Below, piece by piece: positions 41,562 through 50,474 of a stretch of DNA of 64,000 nt; position 1 is the first letter of the stretch; each line of letters starts with the position of its first letter. The position numbers and the translations under genes were made by a program. This DNA is from Actinacidiphila glaucinigra (GTDB lineage: Bacteria > Actinomycetota > Actinomycetes > Streptomycetales > Streptomycetaceae), in the NCBI RefSeq assembly GCF_900188405.1, contig NZ_FZOF01000001.1, positions 372,001 to 436,000 of the forward strand, written 5' to 3'. The notes under the pieces are model-generated. The model ran no database searches, had not been told where the DNA came from, and saw only the letters and a list, made by a program, of their open reading frames with translations.

Positions 41562-42590
41562 TCAGACGAGCTCGGCCTTCTCCAGCGCCGAGCAGCAGGT
41601 GCCGACGATGAGGCGGGTGACGACGTAGGGGTCGACGTTGGCGTTGGGCCGGCGGTCCTCGATGTAGCCCTTCTTGTCGACCTCGACCTGCCACGGGATG
41701 CGGACCGAGGCGCCGCGGTCGGAGACGCCGTAGCTGTACTCGCTCCAGGGGGCGGTCTCGTGGGCGCCGGTCAGGCGGGCCTCGACGCCGGAGCCGTAGT
41801 TCTTGATGTGCTCCATCGGCTTGTCGTCGCGGCCGAGGGCCTCGCAGGCCTCGACGATCGCGTCGTAGCCCTCGCGCATGGCCTTGGTGGAGAAGTTGGT
41901 GTGCGCGCCCGCGCCGTTCCAGTCGCCCTTGGCCGGCTTGGGGTCGAGGGTGGCGGAGACGCCGAACTCCTCGGCGGTGCGGTAGAGCAGCCACCGCGCC
42001 ACCCACAGCTGGTCGGCGACCTCCAGCGGGCTCAGCGGGCCGACCTGGAACTCCCACTGGCCGGGCATGACCTCGGCGTTGATGCCGGAGATGCCCAGAC
42101 CGGCGGCGAGGCAGTTGTCGAGGTGCTTCTCGACGATCTCGCGGCCGAAGATCTCGTCGGCGCCGACGCCGCAGTAGTAGCCGCCCTGCGGGGCCGGGTA
42201 GCCGGCCTCGGGGAAGCCCAGCGGGCGCGAGCCCTGGAAGAAGGTGTACTCCTGCTCGATGCCGAACAGCGACTCCTGGCCCTCGAACCGCTCGGCGACC
42301 GGGCGCAGCAGGGCACGGGTGTTGGAGGAGTGCGGCGTGCCGTCGATGTCGAAGACCTCGCACAGCACCAGCAGGTTCGCGCCGCCGCGGATCGGGTCCG
42401 GGTAGGTGGCGACCGGCTTGAGCACGCGGTCCGAGCTGTGGCCCTGGGCCTGGTTGGTGCTGGAGCCGTCGAAGCCCCACACGCCGGGCTCCGCACCGTC
42501 GGCGAGGATCTTGGTCTTCGAGCGCAGCTTGGCGGTCGGCTCGGTACCGTCGATCCAGATGTACTCGGCCTTGTAGCTCACGGGCGTCAT
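41562..42590 (-). CDS. glnII: Glutamine synthetase II (eukaryotic type)
   Basis: The 342-aa enzyme makes glutamine from glutamate, ammonia and ATP. It is the short beta-grasp/catalytic type found in plants, rhizobia and Streptomyces: YIWIDGTEPTAKLRSKTKIL, GFDGSSTNQAQGHSSD, FGIEQEYTFFQ, CGVGADEIFGR, GDWNGAGAHTNFSTKAMREG and DRGASVRIPWQV are all intact. This type is heat-labile and is not adenylylated by GlnE. A 38-bp GlnR-type box lies upstream (42651-42688), so expression should rise under nitrogen limitation. A hairpin terminator follows. Confidence 0.96.
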   Translation of the reverse strand: MTPVSYKAEYIWIDGTEPTAKLRSKTKILADGAEPGVWGFDGSSTNQAQGHSSDRVLKPVATYPDPIRGGANLLVLCEVFDIDGTPHSSNTRALLRPVAERFEGQESLFGIEQEYTFFQGSRPLGFPEAGYPAPQGGYYCGVGADEIFGREIVEKHLDNCLAAGLGISGINAEVMPGQWEFQVGPLSPLEVADQLWVARWLLYRTAEEFGVSATLDPKPAKGDWNGAGAHTNFSTKAMREGYDAIVEACEALGRDDKPMEHIKNYGSGVEARLTGAHETAPWSEYSYGVSDRGASVRIPWQVEVDKKGYIEDRRPNANVDPYVVTRLIVGTCCSALEKAELV

Positions 42591-42650
42591 CCTTGTTGGC
42601 GTGTGCCTTGCGGGGCGGGTGGTGTTGCCGCTGCAGCGTCACAACCTGCG

Positions 42651-42688
42651 ATTTCGCATCCATTGCCCGTGTGTTAACCCGATGTGAA
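42651..42688 (-). promoter_or_regulatory. GlnR-type binding box upstream of glnII
   Basis: On the minus strand four half-elements are spaced exactly six bases apart: TTCAC-N6-TTAAC-N6-GCAAT-N6-GAAAT. This matches the a-b-a-b layout of actinobacterial GlnR boxes (GTNAC-N6-GAAAC repeated). It ends 61 bp upstream of the glnII ATG, a usual position for GlnR activation. The same layout occurs upstream of glnA. Confidence 0.75.
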
Positions 42689-42800
42689 CGCGCTGCCGTC
42701 CCACCTGCCGGACACTCCTGCCGGATGGGCGCCGGCCCTGCCGCAGGCCTGGCGCCGGGCCCTCGCGGACCGCCGTGACCAGGGACGTAGGGTGTGTGCC

Positions 42801-43175
42801 ATGCCTCACATCACCGTGGACTACACAGGCAACCTCGCGGACGCCTTCGACCGGCGCGGCTTCGCGACCGCGTTGCACCCGCTGGTCGCCAAGACCATCG
42901 ACACCACCGTGGAGGCGTGCAAGACCCGCTTCCTCCGGTCCGACGAGTACGTCCTCGCCGACGGCGGTCCCGAGCACGCGCTCGTCCTCGTCCGCGCCGC
43001 CGTCCTGTCCGGGCGGACGCCCGAGGCCAAGACGCGGCTGAGCGAGGGCGTCCTGGAACTGCTGCGGGAGCACCTCGCGCCGACCCCGGGGCTGAGCGTG
43101 CAGACCGCCGTCGACATCGTCGACCTCGACCGCACCTGGTACCGCAGCCACACCGAGCCGGCGGGGGAGCGGTGA
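42801..43175 (+). CDS. CHMI/tautomerase family protein
   Basis: The 124-aa protein starts MPHITVDYTGNLADAFD, with Pro directly after the initiator Met as in 5-carboxymethyl-2-hydroxymuconate isomerases, where Pro1 is the catalytic base. Its end (TVDIVDLDRTWYRSHTEP-like) is also typical. No other aromatic-catabolism gene is present, so the true substrate is uncertain. A TAGGGT hexamer seven bases before the ATG suggests a leaderless mRNA. The oxidoreductase gene begins 2 bp after its stop, so they form an operon. Confidence 0.82.
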   Translation: MPHITVDYTGNLADAFDRRGFATALHPLVAKTIDTTVEACKTRFLRSDEYVLADGGPEHALVLVRAAVLSGRTPEAKTRLSEGVLELLREHLAPTPGLSVQTAVDIVDLDRTWYRSHTEPAGER

Positions 43176-43177
43176 CC

Positions 43178-44047
43178 ATGCGCATCGGACTTCTCGGCAC
43201 CGGCCCCTGGGCGGAGATCGCCCACGGCCCCGCCCTCGCCGCCCACCCCGACGTCGAGTTCACCGGGATCTGGGGCCGCCGCCCCGAGGCGGCGGCCGCA
43301 CTCGCCGCGACCCTCGGCACCCGCGCCTACGCCGACGTGGACGAGCTCATCGGCGACGTGGACGCCGTGGCGATCGCCCTGCCCCCGGACGTGCAGGCCC
43401 CGCTGGCCGCGCGTGCCGCCGCGGCCGGCCGGCACCTGCTGCTCGACAAGCCGGTCGCGACGACCGTGACCGACGCCCGTCTCGTCGCCGACGCCGCCGA
43501 GGCCGCCGGGGTCGCTTCGGTGGTCTTCTTCACCCTCCGCTTCGACGCCACGAGTTCCGCCTGGATCGACGAGCAGGCCGCCCGTGACGGCTGGTTCACC
43601 GCCCGCGCGGAGTGGCTCGGCTCGGTGTTCACCTCCGGCGACAGCCCCTTCGCCGACTCCCCCTGGCGACGTGAGAAGGGCGCGCTGTGGGACGTCGGAC
43701 CGCACGCGCTGTCCGTGCTCCTGCCCGTCCTCGGGGACGTCACCGCGCTCACCGCCGTCCAGGGCCCCGGCGACACCGTCCACCTGGTGCTGCGGCACGA
43801 CAGCGGCGCCTCCAGCACGGCGGCGCTGAGCCTCACCGCCCCTCCGGCGGCCGCCGGCATGACCGTCGAGCTGCGCGGCACCACCGGCGTCGCCTCGCTC
43901 CCCGACCGCGCCGACGGGCCCGTGCCCGCCTTCGGCAACGCCATCGACGCCCTGCTCACGGCCGTGCGCACCGGCGTCCCCCACCCCTGCGACGCCCGTT
44001 TCGCGGCGCGCGTGACGGAGTTGCTGGTCTCGGCCGACCCGGTGTGA
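43178..44047 (+). CDS. Gfo/Idh/MocA family oxidoreductase
   Basis: The 289-aa NAD(P)-dependent dehydrogenase has an N-terminal Rossmann fold (RIGLLGTGPWAEIAHGPAL, AIALPPDVQAPLAARAAAAG) with the cofactor/catalytic motif LLLDKPVATTV and a C-terminal alpha/beta domain (WDVGPHALSVLLPVLGDV). Such enzymes act on sugars, inositols or related alcohols; the substrate is unknown. Start and stop spacing (2 bp) ties it to the tautomerase gene. Confidence 0.88.
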   Translation: MRIGLLGTGPWAEIAHGPALAAHPDVEFTGIWGRRPEAAAALAATLGTRAYADVDELIGDVDAVAIALPPDVQAPLAARAAAAGRHLLLDKPVATTVTDARLVADAAEAAGVASVVFFTLRFDATSSAWIDEQAARDGWFTARAEWLGSVFTSGDSPFADSPWRREKGALWDVGPHALSVLLPVLGDVTALTAVQGPGDTVHLVLRHDSGASSTAALSLTAPPAAAGMTVELRGTTGVASLPDRADGPVPAFGNAIDALLTAVRTGVPHPCDARFAARVTELLVSADPV

Positions 44048-44105
44048 CGCGCCGTCAGGGGCGGGACCCTGGCGGGCGACTTGCGAAGTGCCTATCGTTT
44101 TGGGT

Positions 44106-44507
44106 ATGGCAGCGGACTGGTGGTCCATCGAAGTCCTCAACGCCAGCACACCCGCCGCGGCATGGCGTGACGCGTACGCGCCGACGCTCGTCGAGTCGGC
44201 GGTCACCAACCGTGCACTGGCGTGGGAATGGCACACGTACGGGTGGGGTGTCGTCTTCGAGTTGTGCTTCCGCGAAGAGGAGCACTGGCTCGGCTGGCGC
44301 GCCCTGCCCGGCACTCGCGCGGCGCTCGACGCCGTCCCCGATCCCGTCTCCGGCGTCCTGGTCCACCGCGGTCGCGGCGGCACCAGCGGAGCGTTCGTCC
44401 CCCGCGCCCCGCACGGTTCGCCGGGCGCGGCCGCGGTGGGCCTCCCCGAGCCGCCGCCGGAACCCTCCGGCGCCGCCGTCCTGCGCGAACGGGCGGCGCC
44501 CGTCTGA
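44106..44507 (+). CDS. Conserved hypothetical protein, 133 aa
   Basis: The product starts AADWWSIEVLNASTPAAAWR and contains a Trp-rich stretch (LAWEWHTYGWGVVFELCF, EEHWLGWRALPGT), then a Gly/Pro-rich tail. I recognise it only as a Streptomyces conserved hypothetical. No signal peptide or membrane helix is visible. The ATG at 44106 is close behind a TATCGTTTTGGG region that may be its promoter, so the leader is very short. It converges with the next gene, 4 bp from its stop. Confidence 0.7.
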   Translation: MAADWWSIEVLNASTPAAAWRDAYAPTLVESAVTNRALAWEWHTYGWGVVFELCFREEEHWLGWRALPGTRAALDAVPDPVSGVLVHRGRGGTSGAFVPRAPHGSPGAAAVGLPEPPPEPSGAAVLRERAAPV

Positions 44508-44511
44508 CCCC

Positions 44512-45129
44512 TCAGCGCGCGCCGCGCGGTACCCGCGTCTGCCCCGGCCACGCCCCGCCCGTCGCCTCCACGGCCGCGGCGCGCAGCAACTCCAGTACGG
44601 CCGCTGCGGGATGGGCGGCGAACTCGGGGAAGCGCCACCGCTGGTACTCGTTCCAGTAGCTCACCGCGCGGCGTTCGGTGAGGGAGAGGAAATCCGGGTG
44701 CTCCCCGGCGAAGCGCCCGTACACGCGGCGCGCCTCGCTCCCCGGGACGAGGGCCTCGGTGAGCCGTGCGCGGATGTCGGCGACGATCTCCAGCACGTAC
44801 TCGCCGGTGAGCCGCACCACGAACGGCACCGCCCAGGACTCGGCCGCCCCGGCGACGTGCGCCGCGTGCCGCTGCCGCACGTACCCGTCGTGGTGCGCGG
44901 CGAACAGGCAGTGCAGGACGAGGCGCTGCCGGGAGGTGAGGGCGGCCGTCACGTCGGCGGCCGGCTCGGGGTGGTACAGGCGCGCCGGGAGCAGCACGCT
45001 GCCGTGGGCCTCCCAGTGGGGGCCGTGGGACGGGGGCGGGAGCAGGGCGGTGACGGCGCGCACGTCCGGGCCGAGCGCCGCGGGGAACGCCGCCTCCACG
45101 GGCGGCGGATCGGCGGGCGCGGCGGACAC
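44512..45129 (-). CDS. Conserved hypothetical protein, 205 aa
   Basis: The protein has an Ala/Pro-rich start and a helical core: LTSRQRLVLHCLFAAHHDGY, VRQRHAAHVAGAAESWAVPF, VVRLTGEYVLEIVADIRARL, then WNEYQRWRFPEFAAHP. The His-rich core looks structural or metal-related, but I cannot name a family. It is cytosolic. The neighbouring genes give no hint of function. The gene is divergent from the MDR oxidoreductase gene. Confidence 0.7.
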   Translation of the reverse strand: MSAAPADPPPVEAAFPAALGPDVRAVTALLPPPSHGPHWEAHGSVLLPARLYHPEPAADVTAALTSRQRLVLHCLFAAHHDGYVRQRHAAHVAGAAESWAVPFVVRLTGEYVLEIVADIRARLTEALVPGSEARRVYGRFAGEHPDFLSLTERRAVSYWNEYQRWRFPEFAAHPAAAVLELLRAAAVEATGGAWPGQTRVPRGAR

Positions 45130-45201
45130 GCGCCGAGCCTACCCGGACCAGGACATCCGCGCGGCGGGAAGAATGCGCGCCGGTGCGGCCTTGTACGGAT
45201 C

Positions 45202-46212
45202 ATGAAGGCCATCGTGTACACGGAAGGCGGCGGCCCCGAGGTGCTGCGCCTGACCGAGCGGCCGCTTCCGCAGCCGGGTCCGGGCGAGGTGCGGGTACGG
45301 GTCGAGGTGTCGGGGGTCAACCCGACGGACTGGAAGTCGCGGCGCGGCGGGCCGCCCGCCACGGTCGCGGAGCAGGTGCCGAACCAGGACGGCGCCGGGG
45401 TGGTCGACGCGGTCGGGGAGGGCGTCGACCCCGAGCGGACCGGTGAGCGGGTGTGGCTGTGGGAGGCCGCCTGGCAGCGGGCGGACGGCACCGCCCAGGA
45501 GTACGTGACGCTCCCCGAGGCACACGCGGTGCCGCTGCCCGCGACCGCGTCCCTCGACACCGGCGCGAGCCTCGGGATCCCGGCGATGACCGCGCACCGC
45601 GCGCTGACCGTCGCGGAAGGCGGCCCGACCCGGCTCGCCCCGGGCGTCCTCGGCGGCCGGAACGTCCTTGTCGCGGGCGGGGCGGGTGCGGTCGGCCACG
45701 CGGCGATCCAGCTCGCCCGCTGGGCGGGGGCGTTCGTCGTGGCCACGGTCAGCAACCCCTACAAGGCGGAGCTCGCCCGTGCCGCGGGGGCGCACCACGT
45801 CGTGGACTACACGGCCCCCGACCCGGCCGCGGAGATCCGCCGTGCCGCCCCGGAGGGCGTGGACATCGTCGTGGAGGTCGCCGTGGCGGTGAACAGCGGG
45901 CTCGACCTGGCGGTGCTGGCGCCGAACAGCGTCGTCGCCTACTACGCGGACACCGGCGGCGCCGAGTTCACGCTGCCCGTCAGGGAGACCTTCGCGCGCA
46001 ATCTGCGCTGGCACGGCGTGCTCGTCTACACCATGCCGGACGCCGCGAAGCGCGAGGCGGTCGCGGCCGTCACCGCGGCCCTGCGGGACGGCGCCCTGCG
46101 GTCCGGCGAGGAGTCGGGGCTGCCGCTGCACCGCTTCCCGCTGGAGCGCACCGCAGACGCCCACGCGGCGGTGGAGGAGGGTGCCGTCGGCAAGGTCGTC
46201 GTGGACGTGTAG
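45202..46212 (+). CDS. Medium-chain NADPH:quinone oxidoreductase-like protein
   Basis: The 336-aa protein belongs to the MDR superfamily, quinone oxidoreductase branch. It has the N-terminal GroES-like fold (VYTEGGGPEVLRLTERPLP, VSGVNPTDWKSRRG, PNQDGAGVVDAVGEGVD), the nucleotide-binding loop VLVAGGAGAVGHAAIQLARW, and no structural zinc cysteines. It likely reduces quinones or enones with NADPH. The ATG at 45202 has no strong ribosome binding site. It stands alone. Confidence 0.88.
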   Translation: MKAIVYTEGGGPEVLRLTERPLPQPGPGEVRVRVEVSGVNPTDWKSRRGGPPATVAEQVPNQDGAGVVDAVGEGVDPERTGERVWLWEAAWQRADGTAQEYVTLPEAHAVPLPATASLDTGASLGIPAMTAHRALTVAEGGPTRLAPGVLGGRNVLVAGGAGAVGHAAIQLARWAGAFVVATVSNPYKAELARAAGAHHVVDYTAPDPAAEIRRAAPEGVDIVVEVAVAVNSGLDLAVLAPNSVVAYYADTGGAEFTLPVRETFARNLRWHGVLVYTMPDAAKREAVAAVTAALRDGALRSGEESGLPLHRFPLERTADAHAAVEEGAVGKVVVDV

Positions 46213-46285
46213 GCAGGGGCGGCGGGCGGTGCGGCTGTCGCGTTTGTTCAAGACCGTCTGCCGCCCGCCTCCGCAGGATGGGCGC

Positions 46286-46870
46286 ATGACCGAACTGCAC
46301 GCGTTCATGATCGAAGCCGCCGCCGAGGCCGCCCGGGTCGCCCGCGGTGCGGGCGGCGACCCCGCCCGCCTCTCCGCGCCCACCCCGTGCGGGGAGTGGG
46401 ACACCCGCACGCTGCTCAACCACTGGATCCTCTACACCTCGCACGGCCTGGAGCACCGGGCGCTGCGCACGCCGCTGCCCGAGGAGCTCACCGCCCGCGA
46501 CTTCACCGCCGCCCCGGACTGGGCCGGGGCGTACGCGGAGCAACTGGACCGCGCCGTCGCGGCGTGGGCGGCGCCGGAGGTGTGGGAGGGCGAGCTCGAC
46601 CTGGGGCACGAGAAGATGCCGGCCGCCGAGGTCGCCTCGATGATCGTCAAGGAGCTCGCCGTCCACGGCTGGGACGTGGCCCACGCCACCGGCCAGGAGT
46701 ACCGCTGCGGCGCGGGGCTCGGCGCGTTCGTGCTGGAGGTCGTCGACCGGTACGCCGAGGTCTACCGCCGCTACGAGGGCTTCGCCGCGCCGGTCACGCT
46801 CCCGGACCCCGCCGCGGCCACGGCCTTCGAGCGGGCCCTGGCCCTGTCCGGCCGCACGCCCGCGCGCTGA
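46286..46870 (+). CDS. TIGR03086-type DinB/maleylpyruvate isomerase-like protein
   Basis: The 194-aa protein is a four-helix DinB-like protein of the mycothiol-dependent/TIGR03086 group. Metal-ligand histidines are in RTLLNHWILYTSHGLEHR and ELAVHGWDVAHATGQ; the start LSAPTPCGEWDTRTLL is characteristic. Members are metal-binding transferases or thiol-dependent detoxification proteins; the substrate is unknown. The ATG at 46286 follows GCAGGATGGGCGC. It converges with uppP, 22 bp away. Confidence 0.85.
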   Translation: MTELHAFMIEAAAEAARVARGAGGDPARLSAPTPCGEWDTRTLLNHWILYTSHGLEHRALRTPLPEELTARDFTAAPDWAGAYAEQLDRAVAAWAAPEVWEGELDLGHEKMPAAEVASMIVKELAVHGWDVAHATGQEYRCGAGLGAFVLEVVDRYAEVYRRYEGFAAPVTLPDPAAATAFERALALSGRTPAR

Positions 46871-46891
46871 CGGCGGCCCGCCGGCGACGGC

Positions 46892-47728
46892 CTACGCGCC
46901 GATGACGCCCGCGCCCAGCAGGCCGAAGAGCAGGGTGCCGATCACGAGCCGGTAGACGATGAACGCGTTGAACGAGTGCTTGGCCACGAACTTCAGCAGC
47001 CAGGCGATCGACCCGTACGCGACGACGAAGGACACGACCGTCCCGACGATCAGCGGCGCGGTGTCCACCCCGGCGCCGAGCGCGTCCTTCAGCTCGTACA
47101 GGCCGGCGCCGGTCAGCGCGGGGATGCCCAGGAAGAAGGACAGGCGCGTCGCGGCGACCCGGTCCAGGTCGAGGATGAGCGCGGTGGACATCGTCGCGCC
47201 GGAGCGGGAGAAGCCGGGGAAGAGCAGGGCGAGGATCTGCGAGGAGCCGACGAGCATCGCGTCCTTGAACGTGGTGTCGTCCTCGCCGCGCTTGTGGCGG
47301 CCCATCTGGTCGGCCGCCCACATCACGCCGCTGCCGACGATCAGCGATCCCGCGACCACCCACAGTGAGGCCAGCGGCCCCTCGATGAGCGGCTTGGCCG
47401 CCAGGCCGACGACGACGATCGGGATCGTCGCGAAGATCACCCACCAGCCGAACTTGTAGTCGTGGTGGTACCGCTCCTCGCGGTTGGCGATGCCGGTGAA
47501 CCACGCCTTGCAGATCCGGACGATGTCCTTGAAGAAGTAGACCAGCACGGCCGCGATCGCGCCCGACTGGATGACCGCGGAGAAGGCGACGACGGCCTTG
47601 TCGTCCACCGGGATGCCCATCAGGCCTTCGGTGATCTTCAGGTGGCCGGTGGACGAGATCGGGAGGAACTCGGTGACCCCCTCCACGACGCCGAGCACAG
47701 CTGCCTGACCGATACTGATGGCGCTCAT
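46892..47728 (-). CDS. uppP: Undecaprenyl-diphosphatase (bacitracin resistance)
   Basis: The 278-aa integral membrane enzyme removes one phosphate from undecaprenyl diphosphate, recycling the lipid carrier for cell wall synthesis. The two conserved regions are present: EGVTEFLPISSTGHLKI near residues 16-32 and GFSRSGATMSTAL in the middle. About eight hydrophobic helices follow the family pattern. The ATG at 47726-47728 is preferred because homologues start MSAIS; an ATG three codons earlier is possible. Confidence 0.95.
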   Translation of the reverse strand: MSAISIGQAAVLGVVEGVTEFLPISSTGHLKITEGLMGIPVDDKAVVAFSAVIQSGAIAAVLVYFFKDIVRICKAWFTGIANREERYHHDYKFGWWVIFATIPIVVVGLAAKPLIEGPLASLWVVAGSLIVGSGVMWAADQMGRHKRGEDDTTFKDAMLVGSSQILALLFPGFSRSGATMSTALILDLDRVAATRLSFFLGIPALTGAGLYELKDALGAGVDTAPLIVGTVVSFVVAYGSIAWLLKFVAKHSFNAFIVYRLVIGTLLFGLLGAGVIGA

Positions 47729-48177
47729 GGGACCCATCTCTGCGGAGTACGTGGCGTGCCCGGGCCTGCACCGGCCGGAGCCCTACGGAGTGTAAGAGAA
47801 GTCCCGCGCCCCCCGCGAACCAGGTCCGCCCCGATCGCACGCCCCGAAGGCCTTTTTCGGCGGGCGGCGGCCTCGCGAACAGGGGGGACGCGCCCGAGCG
47901 CGGTCCGCCGTCATGTCGCGCATGTCACATCATCGGGTAAAAGGCACATAAGGCGCATCGGTGGCGCCGTCGCGGTGCGGCCGCGCAGTGCGCTCCGGCT
48001 CCCGGCGGCGAGGGAGGCCGGTCGTACCGCCCGCCTCTCCCATCCCCGGCCCCTCCGTGCCCGGATGGACGGGGGTGCCCCCAAGTCCCCCATGGTGCAA
48101 GGACGGTGTGACGCAGGGCTCGAACAGGCCCGGGTGTGGGCAATACTGGCGGCCGCATGCCTGCGTAGGAGCCTTTC
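47729..48177. other. Long divergent intergenic region, uppP to corA
   Basis: This 449-bp gap has no recognisable gene. It contains a less GC-rich block at about 47910-47960 (CATGTCGCGCATGTCACATC, then GGGTAAAAGGCACATAAG) with a repeated GCGCAT/CATGTC theme, and a small palindrome GGGGGTGCCCCC at 48070-48081. Promoters for uppP and corA must lie here. I see no magnesium riboswitch of the M-box type, but I cannot fold the RNA by eye. Confidence 0.4.
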
Positions 48178-49272
48178 ATGTCGATGATCAGCAATCTCCG
48201 CAAAGCCGTCCGCCTCACCCACATACGCCAACGGCGTGTGGACCTCAGCCACCCGGCGCGTTCCCCGCTGGGCAGCTCGGTGGTGAACTGCGTGGTCTAC
48301 AGGGACGGACTGCGGCAGGACGACTGCGCCGCGTACGAGGCGATCGCCCGGGTCCGCAAGTCCGGCCGGGGCTTCGTGTGGATCGGGCTCCACGAGCCGA
48401 CGGAGGCGGAGTTCGCCGGAGTCGCCGAGCTGTTCGGACTCCACCCGCTCGCCGTCGAGGACGCCGTCCACGCCCAGCAGCGGCCCAAGCTGGAGCAGTA
48501 CGGCGACACCCTGTTCACCGTCCTCAAGACCGCCCGTTACGTCGAGCACGACAAGCTCACCGCCACCAGCGAGGTCGTGGAGACCGGCGACATCATGGTC
48601 TTCACCGGCGCCGACTTCGTCATCACGGTGCGCCACGGCGGCCACGGCTCCCTCGGCCCGCTCCGGGAGGGCCTGGAGACCGTCCCCGACCAGCTCTCCA
48701 AGGGGCCGGCCGCCGTCCTGCACGCGATAACCGACCATGTCGTCGACCAGTACCTCGCCGTCACCTCCGCGGTCCATGAGGACATCGAGCAGGTCGAGAC
48801 GGACGTCTTCTCCGACCACCACGGCCGCGGCACCGACGCCGGCCGGATCTACCAGCTCAAGCGGGAACTGCTGGAGCTCAAGCGGGCCGTGGCCCCGCTC
48901 GGCCGCCCTCTGGAGCGGCTCGCCGAGGTCCCGCTGCCCGGCATCGAGGCCGACCTGCGGACCTACTTCCGCGACGCCGCCGACCACCTCGCCCGCGCCA
49001 CCGAGCAGGTCAACTCCTTCGACGAACTGCTCAACTCGATCCTCCAGGCCAACATCGCGCAGGTGACCATGGCCCAGAACGAGGACATGCGCAAGATCAG
49101 CGCCTGGGTCGCCATCCTCGCCGTCCCCACCATGATCTGCGGCCTGTACGGCATGAACTTCGACCACATGCCGGAACTGCGCTGGACGTACGGCTATCCG
49201 CTCGCCGTGGGCGTGATGGCCGTCGCCTGCTTCGTCATCCACCGCGGATTCCGGCGCAACGGCTGGTTGTGA
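48178..49272 (+). CDS. corA: CorA family magnesium/cobalt transporter
   Basis: The 364-aa channel imports Mg2+. It has a large cytosolic N-terminal domain (HPLAVEDAVHAQQRPKLEQY, the conserved first CorA motif), a long helical stalk and two C-terminal membrane helices with the signature YGMNFDHMPE between them, followed by a basic tail FRRNGWL. The ATG at 48178 lies behind GGAGCC. It is a single gene; the divergent neighbour is uppP. Confidence 0.94.
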   Translation: MSMISNLRKAVRLTHIRQRRVDLSHPARSPLGSSVVNCVVYRDGLRQDDCAAYEAIARVRKSGRGFVWIGLHEPTEAEFAGVAELFGLHPLAVEDAVHAQQRPKLEQYGDTLFTVLKTARYVEHDKLTATSEVVETGDIMVFTGADFVITVRHGGHGSLGPLREGLETVPDQLSKGPAAVLHAITDHVVDQYLAVTSAVHEDIEQVETDVFSDHHGRGTDAGRIYQLKRELLELKRAVAPLGRPLERLAEVPLPGIEADLRTYFRDAADHLARATEQVNSFDELLNSILQANIAQVTMAQNEDMRKISAWVAILAVPTMICGLYGMNFDHMPELRWTYGYPLAVGVMAVACFVIHRGFRRNGWL

Positions 49273-49298
49273 GCAGTGCTGTGTGACATATTACCGGC

Positions 49299-50474
49299 GT
49301 GAGCAAGCCGACGAGCTGCGATGTCGTGGTCGTCGGCGCCGGGATGGTGGGCGCGGCCTGCGCCCTCCACGCCGCGGCGGCCGGGCTCCGCACCGTCCTG
49401 GTGGACCGCGGACCGGTGGCCGGCGGCACCACCGGGGCCGGCGAGGGCAATCTGCTGGTGTCCGACAAGGAACCGGGTCCGGAGCTCGGACTCGCCCTGC
49501 TCTCCGCCCGGTTGTGGCAGGGGTTGACGGAGCGTCACAAACTGGGCGCGACCGCCGAGTACGAGGCCAAGGGCGGGCTCGTCGTGGCCTCCGGCGAGGA
49601 GGGCCTGCGGGCGCTGCTGGACTTCGCCGCCGCCCAGCGGCGCAGCGGCGTCGAGGCGGTGCCTGTACCGGCGGACGGGCTGCACGAGCTCGAACCCCGT
49701 CTGGCGGAGGGCCTCGCCGGCGGCGTCCACTACCCCCAGGACGCCCAGGTGCAGCCCGCGCTCGCGGCCGCCCGCCTCGTCCGCGCCGCCCGCGACCTGG
49801 GCGCCGAGGCGCGGTTCGGCACCACGGTGACGGCGGTGCTCCGCACGCCGGACGGCGCCGTGCGCGGGGTCCGCACCGACCGCGGCGACATCCACGCCCC
49901 GGCCGTCGTCAACGCCGCGGGCACCTGGGGCGGCGAGGTGGCCGCGCTCGCCGGAGTGCGGCTGCCCGTACTGCCGCGGCGCGGCTTCGTCCTGGTCACC
50001 GAGCCCCTCCCGGCGCGCACCGTCCGGCACAAGGTCTACGCGGCGGACTACGTCGCCGACGTCGCCAGCGACTCCGCGGACCTGCAGACCTCCGCCGTCG
50101 TCGAGGCCACGGCGGCGGGTCCCGTCCTCATCGGCGCCAGCCGTGAACGCGTCGGCTTCGACCGCACCTTCTCCCTGCCCGTCGTACGCCGTCTCGCCGC
50201 CCAGGCCCTCGCCCTCTTCCCGGTGCTCCGGGACGTCGCGACGCTGCGCGCGTACACCGGCTTCCGGCCCTACCTGCCGGACCACCTTCCCGCCATCGGC
50301 CCGGACCCCCGTGCCCCCGGGCTCCACCACGCCTGCGGCCACGAGGGCGCCGGCATCGGACTCGCCCCGGCGACCGGCCACTTGATCGCCCAGTGCCTCA
50401 CCGGGGTCCGCCCCGACCTCGACCTCACCCCCTTCCGCCCCGACCGCTTCACCGCCGAGGAGGCCACCCCGTGA
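49299..50474 (+). CDS. FAD-dependent D-amino acid/hydroxyproline dehydrogenase subunit
   Basis: The 391-aa flavoprotein of the DAO family starts with the FAD-binding fold VVVVGAGMVGAACALHAAAA and has PAVVNAAGTWGGEVAALAGV, GFVLVTEPLPART and PAIGPDPRAPGLHHACGHEG. Directly downstream are a small [2Fe-2S] protein and a second FAD/NAD(P) protein, the three-part arrangement of D-hydroxyproline or opine dehydrogenases. In this operon the likely reaction is oxidation of cis-4-hydroxy-D-proline to pyrroline-4-hydroxy-2-carboxylate. GTG 49299 follows a TATTAC hexamer closely, so the transcript may be leaderless. The gene overlaps the next by GTGA. Confidence 0.88.
   Translation: MSKPTSCDVVVVGAGMVGAACALHAAAAGLRTVLVDRGPVAGGTTGAGEGNLLVSDKEPGPELGLALLSARLWQGLTERHKLGATAEYEAKGGLVVASGEEGLRALLDFAAAQRRSGVEAVPVPADGLHELEPRLAEGLAGGVHYPQDAQVQPALAAARLVRAARDLGAEARFGTTVTAVLRTPDGAVRGVRTDRGDIHAPAVVNAAGTWGGEVAALAGVRLPVLPRRGFVLVTEPLPARTVRHKVYAADYVADVASDSADLQTSAVVEATAAGPVLIGASRERVGFDRTFSLPVVRRLAAQALALFPVLRDVATLRAYTGFRPYLPDHLPAIGPDPRAPGLHHACGHEGAGIGLAPATGHLIAQCLTGVRPDLDLTPFRPDRFTAEEATP

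Noticed and set aside
48070..48096. Second copy of the dispersed palindromic repeat before corA
   Set aside because: Only the GGGGGTGCCCCC core and a following CCCCC run are similar. The characteristic GCGAAG centre and CTGGGGGAG arm are missing, so I cannot support it as the same element.
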